A stretch of 39,680 bases of DNA from Bacillota bacterium (GTDB lineage Bacteria > Bacillota > Desulfitobacteriia > Desulfitobacteriales > JAJXUE01), in NCBI GenBank assembly GCA_021811155.1, contig JAJZPO010000020.1:1-39680 (forward strand). Direction: 5' to 3'. This document shows, piece after piece, positions 9,954 to 17,976 of the stretch. The notes beneath the pieces were generated by a model, which saw nothing but the letters and a program-made list of their open reading frames with translations, was not told the DNA's origin and ran no database searches. Position 1 is the stretch's first letter. Each line of letters opens with the position of its first letter. The translations under genes were made by a program, and so were the position numbers.

Positions 9954-10745
9954 TTAAACGGTAGGTTTTTCCGCCCCAGCCGTCCTGACCGGAGCAAAGG
10001 AAGTTCTGTGGGCCGCACACGGTCCGTAAAGCCCCAGGGCCCGGGCATGTTCAGCGGTGGGATACCCTTTGTTTGCGGCAAAATTGTAATAGGGGTAGTC
10101 CAGGTGTAATCTATTCATCAGGTTATCCCTGTATACCTTGGCCAGGATTGAGGCGGCGGCAATGGAAGCGCTCAGGGCGTCACCGTTAATCACCGCTTTA
10201 TAGGGTATATTTACATTGCTCAATTTTACAGCGTCTACCAACAGGTAACCGGGTTTCACTCCCAGCCCTTCCACCGCCCTGGCCATGGCCAGTTTTGTGG
10301 CTACCAGGATGTTTAGTTCATCTATTTCTTTGACGCTGGCAACTCCTATGGACCAGGCAAATGACTTCTGCCTGATTTCCCGCGCCAGTTCCGTCCTTCT
10401 CGCCTCAGGTACCAGTTTGGAATCGTTTAGGCCTGGCAGCTTCAGCTTACCGGGCAAAATTACCGCACCGGCAACCACCGGGCCGGCCAAAGGACCCCTC
10501 CCGGCTTCATCTATTCCGGCAAGATTAGTGTACCCCTGCTGCCATAATTCTTCCTCAAAGCAAAAAAGTTTTTCCAAACGGGCATCTTCAGCCGCTCTGC
10601 GGTCTGACTGCCTCAGGTACACAGCAATCAGTGAACGCACGCCCTGGCGCTGATCCCCCTTGCAGAGCTCAACAAACCCCTCGTCTGCATTTCCCCCGGC
10701 AAGGAAATCACGCACCTGGGCCACCGTCAAACTTTCCGGCAGCAT
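9954..10745 (-). CDS. rnhB: Ribonuclease HII
   Basis: Cleaves RNA in RNA-DNA hybrids and removes misincorporated ribonucleotides. The RNase HII signature AGIDEAGRGPLAGPVVAGAV holds the first Asp-Glu pair, and later metal-binding acids lie in LLVDAV. The Bacillus-type N-terminal extension of about 80 residues before the catalytic domain is present. The frame opens at a TTG at 10769, but the ATG at 10745 has an AGGGGGG ribosome binding site 9 bases upstream (263 aa). It follows the rbgA terminator and precedes the nuo promoter. Confidence 0.93.
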   Translation of the reverse strand: MLPESLTVAQVRDFLAGGNADEGFVELCKGDQRQGVRSLIAVYLRQSDRRAAEDARLEKLFCFEEELWQQGYTNLAGIDEAGRGPLAGPVVAGAVILPGKLKLPGLNDSKLVPEARRTELAREIRQKSFAWSIGVASVKEIDELNILVATKLAMARAVEGLGVKPGYLLVDAVKLSNVNIPYKAVINGDALSASIAAASILAKVYRDNLMNRLHLDYPYYNFAANKGYPTAEHARALGLYGPCAAHRTSFAPVRTAGAEKPTV

Positions 10746-10839
10746 ACTTTTCAGCCCCCCTGAATCCAAAATCCAGAAAGGGAATTCGACATAAAACCCC
10801 CTCTTCCTCTTTCTAACAAAAATGTTTTATTTTTTTAGA

Positions 10840-10871
10840 AATTAAAAAGCCACTCCTCTCCAGAGTGGCTT
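10840..10871 (-). terminator. Terminator downstream of rbgA
   Basis: A perfect 9-bp stem, AAGCCACTC (10847-10855) with GAGTGGCTT (10863-10871) and a 7-nt loop. On the minus strand a TTTTTAATTT run follows. It ends the ylqD-to-rbgA transcription unit before rnhB. Confidence 0.85.
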
Positions 10872-10916
10872 TCTTACTACCCCATAAAATCCTGGGGTAT
10901 TTCAGTCAATTTGGGA

Positions 10917-10943
10917 GTGTCAAGGGGACTGTCCCCGTGACAT
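10917..10943. repeat. REP-like palindromic element, copy 1
   Basis: An imperfect palindrome beginning GTGTCAAGGGGACTGTCCCC and ending TGACAT. The first 19 bases are identical to a second copy at 15569-15595. Such short GGGAC-centred palindromes are known as dispersed repeats in Firmicutes; whether this is one of those families is not testable here. Confidence 0.7.
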
Positions 10944-10966
10944 TTTTCTAACAAAAATGTTTTATC

Positions 10967-11809
10967 TTACGGGTGATCAAGGGTGATCCGGCCCAGCAAA
11001 CCTTCCCGGTATTCCCTGAGTACCAGTACAGCGGCTTTGCTCAAATCCACTTCACCGCCGTGGACCAATAAGCCCCGTCGCCGCCCGACCAGCGCCAAAG
11101 TCTCTGTCCCCTCGCCCGGTAGGGAATCCAGCTTATACCTCTGCTGCAGAGCCTCAGGTTTTAATGCAGTCACCAATTCCAGCAGTTTGGCGGCCAAATC
11201 CTCGATATTAACCACCAAATCACTGATGGCCCCGGTAAGAGCAAGTTTCACTCCTACTTCGGGATCTTCAAACTTAGGCCAGAGAATGCCCGGGGTATCC
11301 AGCAGTTCGAAATCAGGGTTGACTTTGACCCACTGCGGCCCCCTGGTCACCCCGGGTTTGTCACCCGTTTTGGCCCGGTTCCCTCCCGTCAGACGGTTAA
11401 TGAACGAAGACTTGCCCACGTTGGGAATCCCGACAATCATTGCCCTGACAGCCCGGGGCCTGATTCCTTTGGCGGCCCTGGCAGCCATCACAGGCGCGGC
11501 CAGTTCCCTTGCGGCCTTGGGCACCTGGTTCATGCCCTGGCCCTGGACAGAGTTGATTGCCAGGGCGCGTGTACCCCCTGTTCCCAGCTTGGCTGCCCAC
11601 TCCCGGGTGGCCTGCTCGTCAGCCAAATCAGCCTTGTTCAGGACTATCAGGCGCGGCTTGCTGCCCAAAATCTCATTAATCATGGGATTGCGGCTGCTGG
11701 CAGGTATCCTGGCGTCAAGCAGCTCTACCACCACATCCACCAGTTTCAGACTTTCCGCCACCTGCCGCCGCGCCTTGGCCATATGGCCGGGAAACCATTG
11801 AATCGACAT
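10967..11809 (-). CDS. rbgA: Ribosome biogenesis GTPase RbgA (YlqF)
   Basis: Circularly permuted GTPase needed for a late step of 50S subunit assembly. The permuted motif order is visible: G4 NKAD at residues 58-61, then the P-loop GIPNVGKSS at 127-135, then G3 DTPG at 171-174. The N-terminus IQWFPGHMAKARRQ is the family hallmark, and the histidine after FPG is the probable catalytic residue. Length 280 aa is normal. It lies directly downstream of lepB, as in Bacillus. Confidence 0.95.
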   Translation of the reverse strand: MSIQWFPGHMAKARRQVAESLKLVDVVVELLDARIPASSRNPMINEILGSKPRLIVLNKADLADEQATREWAAKLGTGGTRALAINSVQGQGMNQVPKAARELAAPVMAARAAKGIRPRAVRAMIVGIPNVGKSSFINRLTGGNRAKTGDKPGVTRGPQWVKVNPDFELLDTPGILWPKFEDPEVGVKLALTGAISDLVVNIEDLAAKLLELVTALKPEALQQRYKLDSLPGEGTETLALVGRRRGLLVHGGEVDLSKAAVLVLREYREGLLGRITLDHP

Positions 11810-11824
11810 TCAAACACCCCGAAA

Positions 11825-12346
11825 TCACTGGATAAGTTGCCTTCTGCTGCCGGGCCAGTAGATGTAGAAGGCTTTGCCCAGCAAATATTGTTTGGGCAGC
11901 AGGCCCCAGTCCCTGCTGTCCTTGCTCTTATTGCGGTTATCACCCAGCACCAGGATTTGCCCCTGGGGAATCACTTGAGCCGGAAAAGGCGGAAACAGCC
12001 CTTCTTTTAAATAGGGCTCATTCATCGGTTGGCCGTTGATCAGGACCTTGCTGTCCTTAATTTCCACCTTTTCACCCTCCAGCCCTATCACTCGCTTGAT
12101 GAACACCCTGTCAGGGTCCTTGGGATATTGAAATACCACAACATCGCCGCGATTGGGGGCCCAAAGCCTGTAGGAAAACTTATTAACCAGAACCCGGTCG
12201 CCTGGAATCAGGGTGGGTTCCATCGAGTTGGAGGGAATTTCATAAGGTTTTACCAAGGCAAACCGGGCAAATAAGACCAATGCCACCAGGCCCCCGGCAA
12301 TCCAGGCAGCAGTCACCAACCGGCGTCTCTTCTTGTTTCCGTTCAC
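11825..12346 (-). CDS. lepB: Signal peptidase I
   Basis: Membrane-bound serine protease (173 aa) that removes signal peptides from secreted proteins. A single N-terminal transmembrane helix (about residues 11-31) is followed by PSNSMEPTL with catalytic Ser41, then RVFIKRVIG with catalytic Lys84, and the conserved GDNRNKSKDSRDWG box. It starts at GTG behind AAAGGAGAGG. It lies in the conserved rplS-lepB-rbgA order. Confidence 0.95.
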   Translation of the reverse strand: MNGNKKRRRLVTAAWIAGGLVALVLFARFALVKPYEIPSNSMEPTLIPGDRVLVNKFSYRLWAPNRGDVVVFQYPKDPDRVFIKRVIGLEGEKVEIKDSKVLINGQPMNEPYLKEGLFPPFPAQVIPQGQILVLGDNRNKSKDSRDWGLLPKQYLLGKAFYIYWPGSRRQLIQ

Positions 12347-12430
12347 TTTAACCTCTCCTTTAACCGAAAAAGCGGCTTATGCAAAGCCAGTCTTTTCATA
12401 TTATTGGACGGTAAAGCGAAAAGAATGCCT

Positions 12431-12463
12431 TAAAATTTAAGGACCGGTAGTTCCTACCGGTCC
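12431..12463 (-). terminator. Possible terminator or attenuator after rplS
   Basis: A perfect 10-bp stem GGACCGGTAG/CTACCGGTCC (12441-12463, 3-nt loop). On the minus strand it is followed by a TTAAATTTT stretch. The T-tract is interrupted, so this may be a partial terminator or a processing site between rplS and lepB. Confidence 0.55.
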
Positions 12464-12471
12464 GAAAACAA

Positions 12472-12813
12472 CTATCTTTTCTCGCGAATCCGGGCAGCTT
12501 TGCCTGACAGTTCACGCAGGTAGTAAAGCTTGGCCCGCCGTACCACGCCGCGGCGGACAATTTCAATCTTGTCCACCCTGGGGGAGTGCAGGGGAAAAGT
12601 GCGTTCAACCCCGACACCGTAAGTTACCCGGCGAACAGTAAAGTTTTCCTTCAGGCCGCCGCCTTTGCGCTTGATGACCACACCTTCAAAAACCTGAATC
12701 CGTTCCCGGTTTCCTTCAACAACCTTCACGTGTACTCTCACGGTGTCGCCTGGTTGGAAGTTGGGGATATCCTTTTTCAGCTGTTCATCCTCAATCATCT
12801 TAATCAAATCCAT
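12472..12813 (-). CDS. rplS: 50S ribosomal protein L19
   Basis: Ribosomal protein of 113 aa, the normal length, placed at the 30S-50S interface. Family segments are [31 protein letters not shown], then [20 protein letters not shown] and [14 protein letters not shown]. The open frame runs 40 codons further upstream, but the ATG at 12813 follows GGAAGGAGGG and matches the known L19 start. It has its own promoter inside the operon. Confidence 0.97.
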   Translation of the reverse strand: MDLIKMIEDEQLKKDIPNFQPGDTVRVHVKVVEGNRERIQVFEGVVIKRKGGGLKENFTVRRVTYGVGVERTFPLHSPRVDKIEIVRRGVVRRAKLYYLRELSGKAARIREKR

Positions 12814-12884
12814 TAATATTCCCTCCTTCCCGCCTAGACGTTCATACACTGCAAACAGCCAGAGGACCGTCCGTGATCGCACTT
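12814..12884 (-). promoter_or_regulatory. Possible L19 (rplS) mRNA leader
   Basis: The 5' untranslated leader between the predicted transcription start and rplS. It contains GGACGGTCC and, just before the ribosome binding site, CTAGGCGGGAAGGAGGG. Firmicutes rplS genes are known to carry a small autoregulatory leader at this position. The match is by position and general appearance only; no covariance model could be run. Confidence 0.4.
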
Positions 12885-12889
12885 CAAAT

Positions 12890-12918
12890 ATTTTAGCACA
12901 ATAAGTTAAAAAACACAA
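12890..12918 (-). promoter_or_regulatory. Promoter of rplS
   Basis: On the minus strand, TTGTGT (12918-12913), a 17-bp spacer, then TAAAAT (12895-12890) preceded by TGC, an extended -10. The region is AT-rich compared with its surroundings. Confidence 0.65.
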
Positions 12919-12945
12919 TATTTTTGCCAACACACTCCGCTTAAC

Positions 12946-13524
12946 TTAAGTGCGGTACCACTCTTCCCCGAGCAGGCGGTCCAGAATAATGGCCACAGCG
13001 CTGCGAACAGAAAGGTGGTTGTATTCCCCCTGGCCGTAAACCGGCTCCAGGATGTAGTCTGCCTGCTCCATCACTTCCTTAATAATGCCCCAGCCAGTGC
13101 CAAACAGCACAAAGAAAGGCCTTGTTTCACTGGAGATTCTTTGCCGCAGTTCGAGGTAGCTGACAGTATTTGGATAGGTACGGGCATCGGTAGTGACTAA
13201 AACCGGTTTTGTTCCCCACTCCTGCTCAATCTCGTTCAGGGCTTCTGCCAACTCCGGAACCAGGCTCAGCACCCGGAAAGCCTGTTGGCGGTCGGGGTTG
13301 TATTCCGCCCCAAATCCTCCGGTCCAATATCCCAGAATGCGCCGGGCCAACTCCTGCTGGACCTCTACAGGATGAATGACATAATAGCGCGCTACACCGT
13401 AAGTCGATGCGCTGCGGGCGATGTCATGCAGGTCCAGGTTAGTAATTGAAGTGGTGATTACATCCATGTTTTTGTTATAAACGGGAGCATGCACCAGACC
13501 TATATAGACATTTCTTTTACTCAA
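12946..13524 (-). CDS. SPOUT-family RNA methyltransferase (trmD-associated)
   Basis: A 192-aa protein that I assign to the family of trmD-linked SAM-dependent RNA methyltransferases. The SPOUT-type trefoil-knot features are FVLFGTGWGI and the C-terminal YNHLSVRSAVAIILDRLLG. These correspond to the SAM-binding loops of this superfamily. The N-terminus (VYIGLVHAPVYNKNMDVITT) is the conserved start of this group. It overlaps the trmD end by 8 bases, which suggests coupled expression and an RNA-modification role. The exact target RNA position is unknown. Confidence 0.8.
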   Translation of the reverse strand: MSKRNVYIGLVHAPVYNKNMDVITTSITNLDLHDIARSASTYGVARYYVIHPVEVQQELARRILGYWTGGFGAEYNPDRQQAFRVLSLVPELAEALNEIEQEWGTKPVLVTTDARTYPNTVSYLELRQRISSETRPFFVLFGTGWGIIKEVMEQADYILEPVYGQGEYNHLSVRSAVAIILDRLLGEEWYRT

Positions 13525-14323
13525 GCTCTAGCCTCCTGCTTCGCTTTGATCTGGGCAAAGGTTCAAAACTCAGCCAGCGGACACTCAGCTGCCGGATTCG
13601 TTCATCCTCTGCCATCAGCTCCCGCAGCAGGGGGAAGTCGGCCGCTGCCAGGCGCTCGGGCCGGAAAATTTCCGGCCTTTTAAGCAGCGTCCTGCGCAGA
13701 GCGGCTTGCCGGCTCCAGGCAGCTACCCGGGCATGGTCACCCGAGAGCAAAACCGCCGGAACCTCCATGCCTTCAAACTCAGGCGGCCGGGTGTACTGAG
13801 GATATTCCAGAAATCCCGCCGCAAAGGAATCGTCCTCGCTGGACTCCGCTTCGCCCAACACCCCCGGCAGCAGGCGCACTGTGGAGTCAATCACCACCAT
13901 GGCTGCCAATTCACCACCGGTAAGGACGTAATCTCCAATGGAGATTTCCATGTCGGCCAAGGTCCGGATGCGCTCATCAAAACCTTCGTAATGGCCGCAA
14001 ATGAAAACAAGTTCTTCTTCCCGGGCCAGCTCCTGGGCAGTTTCCTGGCTGAACACAGCGCCTTGGGGTGACATCAGGACTATCTTGGGCTGGGCTTTGA
14101 GAGAAAGATTCCTGACAGCCGCGAAAATGGGTTCGGGCTTGAGCACCATCCCCGCTCCCCCGCCATAGGGATAATCATCCACATTCTTGTGCTTGCTGGC
14201 TGTGTAGTCGCGAAAATTGACCAGGTCAATTTCGATCAGTCCCTTTTCCCTGGCCTTTTTAATGATGCTCTCATTTAATGGGCTAAACATCTCCGGAAAA
14301 ATCGACAGGATATGTATGCGCAT
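13517..14323 (-). CDS. trmD: tRNA (guanine-N1-)-methyltransferase TrmD
   Basis: Makes m1G37 in tRNAs to prevent frameshifting; a SPOUT knot enzyme acting as a dimer. Conserved parts: RIHILSIFPEMF at the start, DDYPYGGGAGMVLKPEPI, the SAM-binding region FICGHYEGFDERI, then DYVLTGGELA and the catalytic-loop acids. At 268 aa it is longer than the usual 240-250 because of a charged C-terminal tail. The frame opens at 14335, but GGAG six bases before the ATG at 14323 supports MRIHIL as the start. Confidence 0.95.
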   Translation of the reverse strand: MRIHILSIFPEMFSPLNESIIKKAREKGLIEIDLVNFRDYTASKHKNVDDYPYGGGAGMVLKPEPIFAAVRNLSLKAQPKIVLMSPQGAVFSQETAQELAREEELVFICGHYEGFDERIRTLADMEISIGDYVLTGGELAAMVVIDSTVRLLPGVLGEAESSEDDSFAAGFLEYPQYTRPPEFEGMEVPAVLLSGDHARVAAWSRQAALRRTLLKRPEIFRPERLAAADFPLLRELMAEDERIRQLSVRWLSFEPLPRSKRSRRLELE

Positions 14324-14339
14324 CATAGTCTCCATTTGG

Positions 14340-14549
14340 GGTCAGAATTCAGACTTGCATGCCGCTTCACGGCACCACTGATGAATGAAACAGACCTGTA
14401 AGCTTAAGGGTGAATTTTCTTTCTGCGCAGAGAAGCATTACGGAGGAGCCGTTAGCATACTCGGTGAGCGCCCTTCCGATTACCCCACAAAATACTGGTG
14501 AATACATGCCGCCCAGCGGCATCCAATTCCGACTCCTGACTCCTGGTTC
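14340..14549. repeat. Short heptanucleotide repeat runs flanking the rimM-trmD gap
   Basis: At 14340-14353 two 7-mers (GGTCAGA, ATTCAGA) lie just upstream of trmD. At 14529-14549 three 7-mers (CCGACTC, CTGACTC, CTGGTTC) lie at the rimM stop; in complement these read GAGTCGG and GAGTCAG. The gap between the two runs (about 200 bases) has no recognisable gene; small hairpins such as GCCGCCCAGCGGC are present. Confidence 0.5.
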
Positions 14550-15057
14550 ATTCCAACAGCCCCGGCATCGGCTCTACCAGCATCTCCCGGTTGCCTGTGT
14601 CCACTTTCTTGACCACACTTTTCAAGGCTGGAATCAAAAATTCCCGGCCTTCAGGGCTCTTGACCACATAGACATCATTGGCCCCGGTCTGAAGCACGTC
14701 TGTCAGCACTCCCAGGGGAGTGCCGTCAACTTTGAAAACTTTAAGCCCAATCAGCTGAAAAATATAGTAACGACCTCCGGGCAATGGCAGAAGGTCTTTA
14801 TGCTCAATTTCAACGGTCCAGTCTTTGACCGCTTCCGCTTCGCTGGCGCCGGTGATTTCCTGCAAGCCCAACACCACCACATTCTTGTGGGGCCGGGCCG
14901 AGATGATGTGCACGGGACGGACGACTTCCCCTTTGCGGAGAAAAACCTCGTGCAGGAGGCTGAATCTTTCTGGACTATCGCTCCAGGGCAAGACTCTGAC
15001 CTCTCCTTTGATACCATGGGCAGCAACAATTTTGCCAATTTCTACACGATCACTCAT
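14548..15057 (-). CDS. rimM: Ribosome maturation factor RimM
   Basis: Assists assembly of the 30S head by binding ribosomal protein S19. The N-terminal RimM domain has the signature IGKIVAAHGIKGEVRV. The C-terminal PRC-barrel part contains YIFQLIGLKVF, then TDVLQTGANDVYVVK with the conserved GANDVY. Length 169 aa is typical. It overlaps the ylqD end by 8 bases. Confidence 0.95.
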   Translation of the reverse strand: MSDRVEIGKIVAAHGIKGEVRVLPWSDSPERFSLLHEVFLRKGEVVRPVHIISARPHKNVVVLGLQEITGASEAEAVKDWTVEIEHKDLLPLPGGRYYIFQLIGLKVFKVDGTPLGVLTDVLQTGANDVYVVKSPEGREFLIPALKSVVKKVDTGNREMLVEPMPGLLE

Positions 15058-15454
15058 GCCGGATTTCCACCACCTGGCCGTCCCTTACCACAATCTTTGC
15101 CGACCTGACTATATTCCAATTGTCCCCAACCCCGATTTCCATCATACCTTCCACATTGCCCTGCAAAACCTCATCCCCAGGCTGCAGGCGGGCAACAACC
15201 TTAAGCTGATCTACCAGCTGCTGCCAGTTCGCTAACTTTTGCTGCCTTTCCGCCTCTACCTGCTTCTGCACCTGGGTCAGCTGGCCCTGGCGCTCAGCTT
15301 CCATCAGAGTACGGCGGGACGTAAAATCGAGCTGCTGCAGCTCCAATTCCAGCTTCCTGATTTTGTCCTGCAGCTCATAGCTCAGTTTCAGCTTAAACTG
15401 TTCCGTTATAATCACAATCACCGGGATTTCCGTCTTAATCGTTATCTTCTCCAC
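15050..15454 (-). CDS. ylqD: YlqD family protein
   Basis: A 134-aa protein of the YlqD family, identified mainly from its length, its place between the KH-domain gene and rimM, and its layout. The layout is a short beta-rich start, a charged coiled-coil-like middle (about residues 25-85, rich in Glu, Gln and Arg), and a C-terminal beta segment (QPGDEVLQGN...EIGVGDNW). Function is unknown. It starts at GTG with GGAGGGG upstream, immediately after a heptanucleotide repeat run. Confidence 0.8.
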   Translation of the reverse strand: MEKITIKTEIPVIVIITEQFKLKLSYELQDKIRKLELELQQLDFTSRRTLMEAERQGQLTQVQKQVEAERQQKLANWQQLVDQLKVVARLQPGDEVLQGNVEGMMEIGVGDNWNIVRSAKIVVRDGQVVEIRHE

Positions 15455-15468
15455 CCCAACCCCTCCGA

Positions 15469-15517
15469 AACAGAAGTCCGAGATCAGAGGTCCGAGGTCA
15501 GAGACCGGGGACCAGAC
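15469..15517. repeat. Heptanucleotide tandem repeat (GTCCGAG type)
   Basis: Seven consecutive 7-base units, AACAGAA, GTCCGAG, ATCAGAG, GTCCGAG, GTCAGAG, ACCGGGG and ACCAGAC. They lie directly upstream of the ylqD ribosome binding site. Related units occur at 17977-18004. Confidence 0.75.
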
Positions 15518-15568
15518 TCTTGCTACTGCTTAATTTTTTCATGGGGTCCCCGCACGTAGGCAGGACCC

Positions 15569-15595
15569 GTGTCAAGGGGACTGTCCCTTTGACAC
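15569..15595. repeat. REP-like palindromic element, copy 2
   Basis: A palindrome with arms GTGTCAA (15569-15575) and TTGACAC (15589-15595) and an inner GGGA/TCCC stem. It shares its first 19 bases with the copy at 10917-10943. It lies in the gap between the KH-gene terminator and ylqD. Confidence 0.75.
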
Positions 15596-15652
15596 TCCAT
15601 GACCCCGGATAAGCGTTTTTCATCCCCACTCAATCGCCAAAGTGCTGGGGTG

Positions 15653-15679
15653 AAAAAAGGGCTGAGGCTCAGCCCTTTT
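15653..15679 (-). terminator. Terminator of the ylxM-ffh-rpsP-KH unit
   Basis: Stem AAAAGGGCTG/CAGCCCTTTT with a short loop, followed on the minus strand by T6. It begins at the stop codon of the KH-domain gene. Confidence 0.85.
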
Positions 15680-15908
15680 ACTGATCGATATCCACATTCA
15701 CCCTGCGGCCGTCTTTAACTGCGGCAGCCTTGACCACAGTCCTGATGGCCTTGGCAATTTTGCCCTGCTTGCCGATAACTTTACCCATATCCTCGGGCGC
15801 CACACGCAAAAAAATATCCACGGAGCGCTCATCATCTTTCTGGGTAACTTGGACCTGGTCCGGATTATCCACTAAGGCTTTGGCGAGAATTTCTACAAGG
15901 TCCCTCAT
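15678..15908 (-). CDS. khpA: KH-domain RNA-binding protein (YlqC/KhpA)
   Basis: A small (76 aa) single KH-domain protein. The GxxG loop is visible in MGKVIGKQGKIAKAIR, the signature of RNA-binding KH folds. It lies between rpsP and ylqD, the standard Firmicutes position for YlqC/KhpA, which pairs with KhpB/Jag in several species. Its role here is inferred from family and position. Confidence 0.92.
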   Translation of the reverse strand: MRDLVEILAKALVDNPDQVQVTQKDDERSVDIFLRVAPEDMGKVIGKQGKIAKAIRTVVKAAAVKDGRRVNVDIDQ

Positions 15909-15934
15909 TCAATCACCCCCAGGTGTCCAAGGGA

Positions 15935-16198
15935 TTATTTGGCCTCGTTGAGTTTAGCCAGAATACCGGCTTTGTTGAAAATGGAACGGACGGTTTCGGA
16001 AGTTTGAGCGCCTTCTTTCAACCATTTCAAAGCCTTTTCTTCGTCAAGCTTTAATTCGGCCGGCTCCTTGGTCGGGTCATAATATCCAATTTCTTCGATA
16101 AAACGACCATCCCGCGGCGAACGGCTGTCAGCCACCACCAAGCGATAGAACGGGGCTTTTTTGGCGCCCATCCGGCGCATACGGATTTTGGTTGCCAT
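15935..16198 (-). CDS. rpsP: 30S ribosomal protein S16
   Basis: Ribosomal protein of 87 aa. Family signatures are [20 protein letters not shown] and [19 protein letters not shown]. The ATG at 16198 is preceded by GGAGGTGACATAT; an in-frame ATG three codons upstream lacks such a site. It lies between ffh and the KH gene in the conserved order. Confidence 0.97.
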   Translation of the reverse strand: MATKIRMRRMGAKKAPFYRLVVADSRSPRDGRFIEEIGYYDPTKEPAELKLDEEKALKWLKEGAQTSETVRSIFNKAGILAKLNEAK

Positions 16199-16248
16199 AT
16201 ATGTCACCTCCTTAACAGAATTCCTCTATGAAATCGGTCTGCCCAAAA

Positions 16249-17598
16249 CTAGAAGGGCAAACGGAATCCGCCTTTTTTCTTCCCTTTTTTCATCATATTC
16301 GCACCGCTAAACTGCTTCATCATTTTCTTTGTGTCTTCAAATTGTTTCAGGAGCCTGCCGACTTCAGGAATACTGGCGCCGCTTCCCCGCGCGATGCGCT
16401 TCTTGCGGCTGTCCTTGATGATTGCGGGGTTCCGCCTCTCCTCCGGGGTCATGGCCTTGATAATAGCTTCCACCCTGCCCATCTGTTTGTCATCAATTTG
16501 CAGGCTTTTCAGCTGCTTGTTGTTGCCAAGGCCAGGTATCATCTCCAGTAATGAGCTTAAAGGCCCCATAGACTTAAGCTGCTGCATCTGGTCCAGAAAA
16601 TCCTCCAGGGTCAGCTCCTGCTTGCGGATTTTCCGCTCCATCTCCTTCGTCTTTTCGGCGTCGAAGGCCTCCTGGGCCTTTTCTATCAGGCTCAGCACAT
16701 CACCCATGCCCAGAATCCGGGAAGCCAGGCGGTCTGGATGGAAAGGCTCGATTGCATCCAGTTTCTCGCCCGTACCGGCGAACTTGATCGGACACCCCGT
16801 AACCGCCTTGACGGAAATCGCCGCCCCGCCCCGGGTATCGCCGTCCAGTTTGGTCAAAATCACCCCGTCCAGCCCCAGTTCCCGGTTAAAGGATTCGGCC
16901 ACATTCACCGCATCCTGGCCCGTCATGGCGTCAACGACCAACAGGATTTCATGCGGCCTTACCCGTTCCTTGATTTCCCGCAGTTCCCCCATCAGCTCTT
17001 CGTTGATATGCAGGCGTCCCGCAGTATCGATGATGACCAGGTCATTGCCGTGGGAAAGGGCATGGGTTAAAGCGGCATTGGCGATATCCACCGGACTCTC
17101 TTGGCTGCCCATTTCAAACACGGGGATTTTTAGCTGCTCGCCCAGCACCTGCAGTTGCTTAATAGCAGCAGGGCGGTAAATATCACAGGCAACCAGCAAA
17201 GGCCGCTTGCCCTGTTTGCGCAGCAGATTTGCCAGCTTTCCGGCATGGGTAGTCTTACCTGCACCCTGCAGCCCAACCAAAAGCACCACCGTTGGCGGTT
17301 TTGAGGCAATTTGTATCTTGCTTTGGGTGCCTCCCAGGAGTGCGACCATTTCTTCATGCACTATCTTTATCACTTGTTGTCCCGGGGTCAGGCTGTGAAA
17401 AATTTCCTCTCCAACGGCCCGTTCCTTGACCCGGCTGACAAAATCCTTAACCACCTTAATATTTACATCGGCCTGGAGCAGAGCCATTCGAACTTCCCGC
17501 ATGGCCTCACTGACGTCGGCCTCGGACAGTTTGCCTTTGCCGCGCAATTTTTTGAACGTGGCCTGCAGTTTTTCTGCCAAACCTTCGAACATTGCCAT
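16249..17598 (-). CDS. ffh: Signal recognition particle protein Ffh
   Basis: SRP54-type GTPase (449 aa) that targets nascent membrane and secreted proteins with 4.5S/6S RNA and FtsY. The N-domain is followed by the P-loop GLQGAGKTT (residues 109-117), then DTAGRLHINEELM and TKLDGDTRGGA. The C-terminal M domain is methionine-rich, with the RNA-binding segment SRKKRIARGSGASIPEV. It is cotranscribed with ylxM upstream. Confidence 0.97.
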   Translation of the reverse strand: MAMFEGLAEKLQATFKKLRGKGKLSEADVSEAMREVRMALLQADVNIKVVKDFVSRVKERAVGEEIFHSLTPGQQVIKIVHEEMVALLGGTQSKIQIASKPPTVVLLVGLQGAGKTTHAGKLANLLRKQGKRPLLVACDIYRPAAIKQLQVLGEQLKIPVFEMGSQESPVDIANAALTHALSHGNDLVIIDTAGRLHINEELMGELREIKERVRPHEILLVVDAMTGQDAVNVAESFNRELGLDGVILTKLDGDTRGGAAISVKAVTGCPIKFAGTGEKLDAIEPFHPDRLASRILGMGDVLSLIEKAQEAFDAEKTKEMERKIRKQELTLEDFLDQMQQLKSMGPLSSLLEMIPGLGNNKQLKSLQIDDKQMGRVEAIIKAMTPEERRNPAIIKDSRKKRIARGSGASIPEVGRLLKQFEDTKKMMKQFSGANMMKKGKKKGGFRLPF

Positions 17599-17624
17599 CC
17601 AGCGTCCCTCATTTCTTCCCTTGC

Positions 17625-17963
17625 CTATTCTTTAGTCAGCAATTCATCCACCAGAGCAACGGCCGATTTCACCCGGGAGTCGGGCCGGGGTATCAGACCC
17701 AAGAGATTTTTGACCTCTGCAAGCTTTTTCTGCTGGTCCAAATGCCTCTCTACCAGATGCAGCTTGCTTTCATACTCCAACAAAATCTGCTCCGAGCGCT
17801 TTAGCAGGTCATAGACTGCCTGGCGGCTGGTCCCACCCTCCTCGGCAATCTCCCCCAGGGATAAATCCTGTTGGTAATAGAAGTCCAGGCTGTCCCTTTG
17901 TTTGGGAGTTAACAGAGGACTATAAAAATCATAAAGCAGAGCCATCCTGGCAAATTTGTCCAC
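17625..17963 (-). CDS. ylxM: YlxM family DNA-binding protein (ffh partner)
   Basis: A 112-aa helix-turn-helix protein of the YlxM (UPF0122) family. It has the sigma-70 region-4-like pattern [20 protein letters not shown], then [19 protein letters not shown]. In Firmicutes it is encoded directly upstream of ffh and is thought to act with the SRP. It starts at GTG behind GGAGGTG. It is the first gene of the unit. Confidence 0.94.
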   Translation of the reverse strand: MDKFARMALLYDFYSPLLTPKQRDSLDFYYQQDLSLGEIAEEGGTSRQAVYDLLKRSEQILLEYESKLHLVERHLDQQKKLAEVKNLLGLIPRPDSRVKSAVALVDELLTKE

Positions 17964-17976
17964 TCGAGCACCTCCA

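Larger units (their letters stand above)
10810..10965. repeat. Direct repeat pair TTCTAACAAAAATGTTTTAT
   Basis: The 20-mer occurs at about 10811-10830 and again at about 10946-10965, bracketing the rbgA terminator, a 7-bp-stem hairpin (10878-10899) and a REP-like palindrome. In the second copy it also completes a hairpin ACATTTTT/AAAAATGT (10940-10960). Nothing coding is seen in this gap. Confidence 0.7.
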
